Origin: Diphasiastrum complanatum
Lineage: Eukaryota > Streptophyta > Lycopodiopsida > Lycopodiales > Lycopodiaceae
Direction of reading: 5' to 3'
Assembly: GCA_029204225.1 (NCBI GenBank)
Contig: CM055107.1
Coordinates: forward strand, 3,726,706 to 3,790,705
Length of the DNA stretch: 64,000 nucleotides
Shown: positions 62,019 to 64,000 of the stretch, one piece after another
Layout of the letters: every line of letters begins with the position of its first letter
Numbering within the stretch: position 1 is the stretch's first letter
The notes under the pieces: model-generated
Databases searched by the model: none
Told to the model about the DNA's origin: nothing
Seen by the model: the letters and a program-made list of their open reading frames with translations, nothing else
Position numbers and translations under genes: made by a program

Positions 62019-62235
62019 GTTGATAATGTAGGAGTCAATGACATCTGTTCTACTACCTTATTGAGGTGTCGTAGACAGCCATGGAAAGTGCAGATATCAC
62101 TATGGAAGTTGTGGTAAAACAACTGATAGCTAATAACGTAGGAGTCAATGACATCCGTTCTACTATCTTCTTGAGGTGTCATAGACAACCATGGAATGTG
62201 TAGACGTTATCGTTGTGGAAGTTGTAATGAGGATG
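62019..62235. repeat. 110-bp tandem duplication
   Basis: GGAGTCAATGACATC occurs at 62031 and 62141; the flanking text (TGAGGTGTC.TAGACA.CCATGGAA) repeats with the same spacing. Confidence 0.85.
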
Positions 62236-63360
62236 ATGATTGTAGTGTGTTATCAAAACAAGAAAGAGTGAATAAAATCAGATAATTCAAGACATGATAA
62301 TGTGCAAGAAAAATCCTACTTATGCTTCAATTAAATGAGCTGAGTACAATGATTCTTTATGAATTTGGTGTGCAGAATAAGCTAGAATATAGATCACTAC
62401 AATGTCTATCATGAAATAGCTTAGGATCGTACAAGCGTAGCATTATGTGTCTCACACTAATTTGTACATTGTAAAATTCTCTTGAGATCACCTCTCAATG
62501 ATTGATATCTTGCTCTCTACTATGTGCATCACCTTTGATGTTGGCATTTAGTCACTATTTATTGACCAACTAACCATCTTATAATCTTCTTATAACTATT
62601 CAATTAACAGATCTTGTAATAGATGGTAGGGATTATGACTAACATAGCCTTATTACAATTTGTTACAATTTGTAAAATGGCGTAGAAGTTGATCGTAAGC
62701 AAACTGTCGTTATCACCTTTTGATATTTGCAAGAAATACAATGTATTTCTGCAGGTGTCGAGAATTTCACATTTTCGTGTAAATCTGCAGGCAACTAAAA
62801 AATCATAGAATTGTCAATAAATTTGCAATGTCGCAGATTTCAGCTTTTTCGCCTATGTAGAATCCAGTGTTTTTTCTATAGAATTGCCTCTGCAATTGAC
62901 AGGGGAAAAAGAGAGTAGTAGGAAATAAAGTTGCAACTATTTAGATGGATCAGAGGGTGAAGGGAGATTAACTCCAACAAGTATGTTTGAGATCACAATT
63001 TAATACATTTTGCCTATCAATCACCTTGTGTTATCTTTGAGCTCTCCATAGACTCTTCTCTTGTAGCAAATTGTGAGCTAATCAAGATTGATATCAAGGG
63101 AATCTGACCTTGAAAGTTTGGCTTAACACCCAAAGTGCCATTCCAAGCTCTATGAATATACTATGTGTTTATCACTTTTGTGATAAAAGCATGGGTAACA
63201 TAGAAATGTCAAAAGTGACTATAGCAATCATGAAGTTTGTGAGTACCGTGATGAGTGGTCTCCGTGCACATGACATGCCCTAACATTAGTTTAAAGTTAA
63301 AAACTTGCTTTCGAAATTGATAGATGTAAAAATAAGCCCATATTGCATTTAAGGAGTGGA
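62236..63360. other. Upstream region of the complex III gene, nothing recognised
   Basis: AT-rich with no clear gene or transposon domain. The proximal part should hold the promoter of the QCR6-like gene; no TATA box is assigned. Confidence 0.4.
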
Positions 63361-63593
63361 AGTGGATGGATTTGGGCCATTGTGCTCAGCCTACCATGCT
63401 CGTCAGGTTCCCAGGCTCGAATGAAGCAGTTGCCTGGTCACTTAGTCACATGGTAATGGTCATGTTAACCACCTTTCGGCTTGCCCAGAAAGTTCTGAAT
63501 GCTTGTAGATATGAGAGGCTTCGGCTCACGATCCATCGTCTTTGCTTCTCGCTCGCTCGCCAGCGTCGCTTCGATTGTCGTCACCTTCCAACC

Positions 63594-63914
63594 ATGTAAG
63601 TAAGCCCTTGCCTTGTCTTGTATTTCATGTTTATTAAGTTCTGGCAAAGGCACAGAAGCGTGGTGGCATATATTAGAATATATTCTTTCGATTGTTGCAG
63701 CTCTTGCAATCATCAGATTAATATATTTTCAATCCATACGCTTCAGTATGTTTTGTAAGGTGTATCTGTGTCCGTCCTTTGCGTTTAGAGCTGGAAGCGT
63801 TCAAGTTTATGTGGACTAATCAGGGTTGATGAGGCCGAGGAAGTGGTTGATCCAAAGCCTGCATTGGAAGAGTTAGCAAAGGCGAGGTGTATCAAACAAT
63901 GGTTTGCATATAAG
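63594..63914 (+). CDS. Mitochondrial complex III hinge protein (QCR6-like), first coding exons; runs off the right edge
   Basis: Role: small acidic subunit of the cytochrome bc1 complex in the mitochondrial intermembrane space, helping cytochrome c1 and c to interact. Seen: exon 1 ends CCAACCAT before GTAAGT (63596), and exon 2 starts after CAG at 63824 with GGTTGATGAG. Joining makes AT|G GTT, an ATG split by the intron. Exon 2 reads VDEAEEVVDPKPALEELAKA, then RCIKQWFAYK, up to donor GTCCGT at 63915. The text matches the acidic start and the first helix (DPK...LEE..K.RC......Y) of plant QCR6, and the Cys begins a CX9C if the next exon opens with Ala-Cys as usual. The earlier Cys of the usual C-K-P-x-C is Ala here. 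The 5' start of exon 1 is not determined. The rest lies outside the window. Confidence 0.75.
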
Positions 63915-64000
63915 GTCCGTCCCATGACTTTTTTCTCGAAGCCTTTCATTTTGTAGATTTTGCTTTTTTGGGGTGAATTTAAAGATGCGCTACCAATTTG

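Overview
The window looks like nuclear DNA of a land plant with a very large, repeat-rich genome, probably a gymnosperm or a fern; the sequence alone does not decide between them. The evidence is spliced plant-type genes with GT-AG introns, one intron of about 19.6 kb packed with decayed retrotransposons, many Ty1/copia and Ty3/gypsy remnants, a hAT transposon, a LINE, long dinucleotide microsatellites, and initiator-Met-tRNA primer-binding sites (TGGTATCAGAGC) beside LTRs.

Host genes. (1) The left half is dominated by one gene on the minus strand, a GCN5-type histone acetyltransferase. Its ATG is at 32205. Nine exons can be read (31504-32205, 30180-30244, 29914-29994, 28472-28543, 28191-28359, 28010-28053, 27624-27723, 7926-7994, 6357-6411). 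They join in frame through consensus splice sites to 452 codons covering the acidic N-terminus and the complete GNAT catalytic domain. The bromodomain exons are not seen and must lie beyond the left edge. (2) At the right edge, on the plus strand, are the first two exons of a mitochondrial complex III hinge protein (QCR6-like), with a start codon split by an intron. Broken host-gene pieces are a BAHD acyltransferase (4.9-6.0 kb) and a SAM synthetase C-terminus (40.3-40.7 kb).

Layout. 1-6.3 kb: GCN5 intron 9 with the BAHD remnant in antisense. 8.0-27.6 kb: giant intron 7, holding a gypsy gag remnant, a Q/E-rich ORF with a membrane segment, a complete but dead copia element with both LTRs (11.5-16.9 kb), a diverged LTR, a small ORF behind 86-bp tandem repeats and a TATA box, a spliced hAT transposase with an AT-hook tail (19.2-22.9 kb), and a gypsy remnant with repeated gag (24.6-26.9 kb). 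30.36-30.74 kb: a GC-rich foldback in intron 1. 32.5-33.4 kb: a 5'-truncated LINE head-to-head with GCN5, about 280 bp from its ATG. 33.4-63 kb: intergenic transposon graveyard with unidentified coding-like pieces (35.9-37.7 kb), a gypsy gag pair (37.7-39.3 kb), copia-2 (42.1-47.4 kb, minus), copia-3 (47.6-50.6 kb, plus), a gypsy integrase plus LTR (50.9-51.9 kb), a 203-bp (AG)n tract, two tandem copia RNase H-LTR modules (56.4-60.1 kb), and a copia gag with leader and primer sites (60.2-61.8 kb).

Most notable are the very large transposon-filled GCN5 intron with intact flanking splice signals, the copia-3 element whose reverse transcriptase and most of RNase H are replaced by an unrelated but fully open, in-frame coding segment, the foldback, and repeated duplication of gag segments in separate gypsy remnants. 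No rRNA or tRNA genes and no CRISPR array were found.
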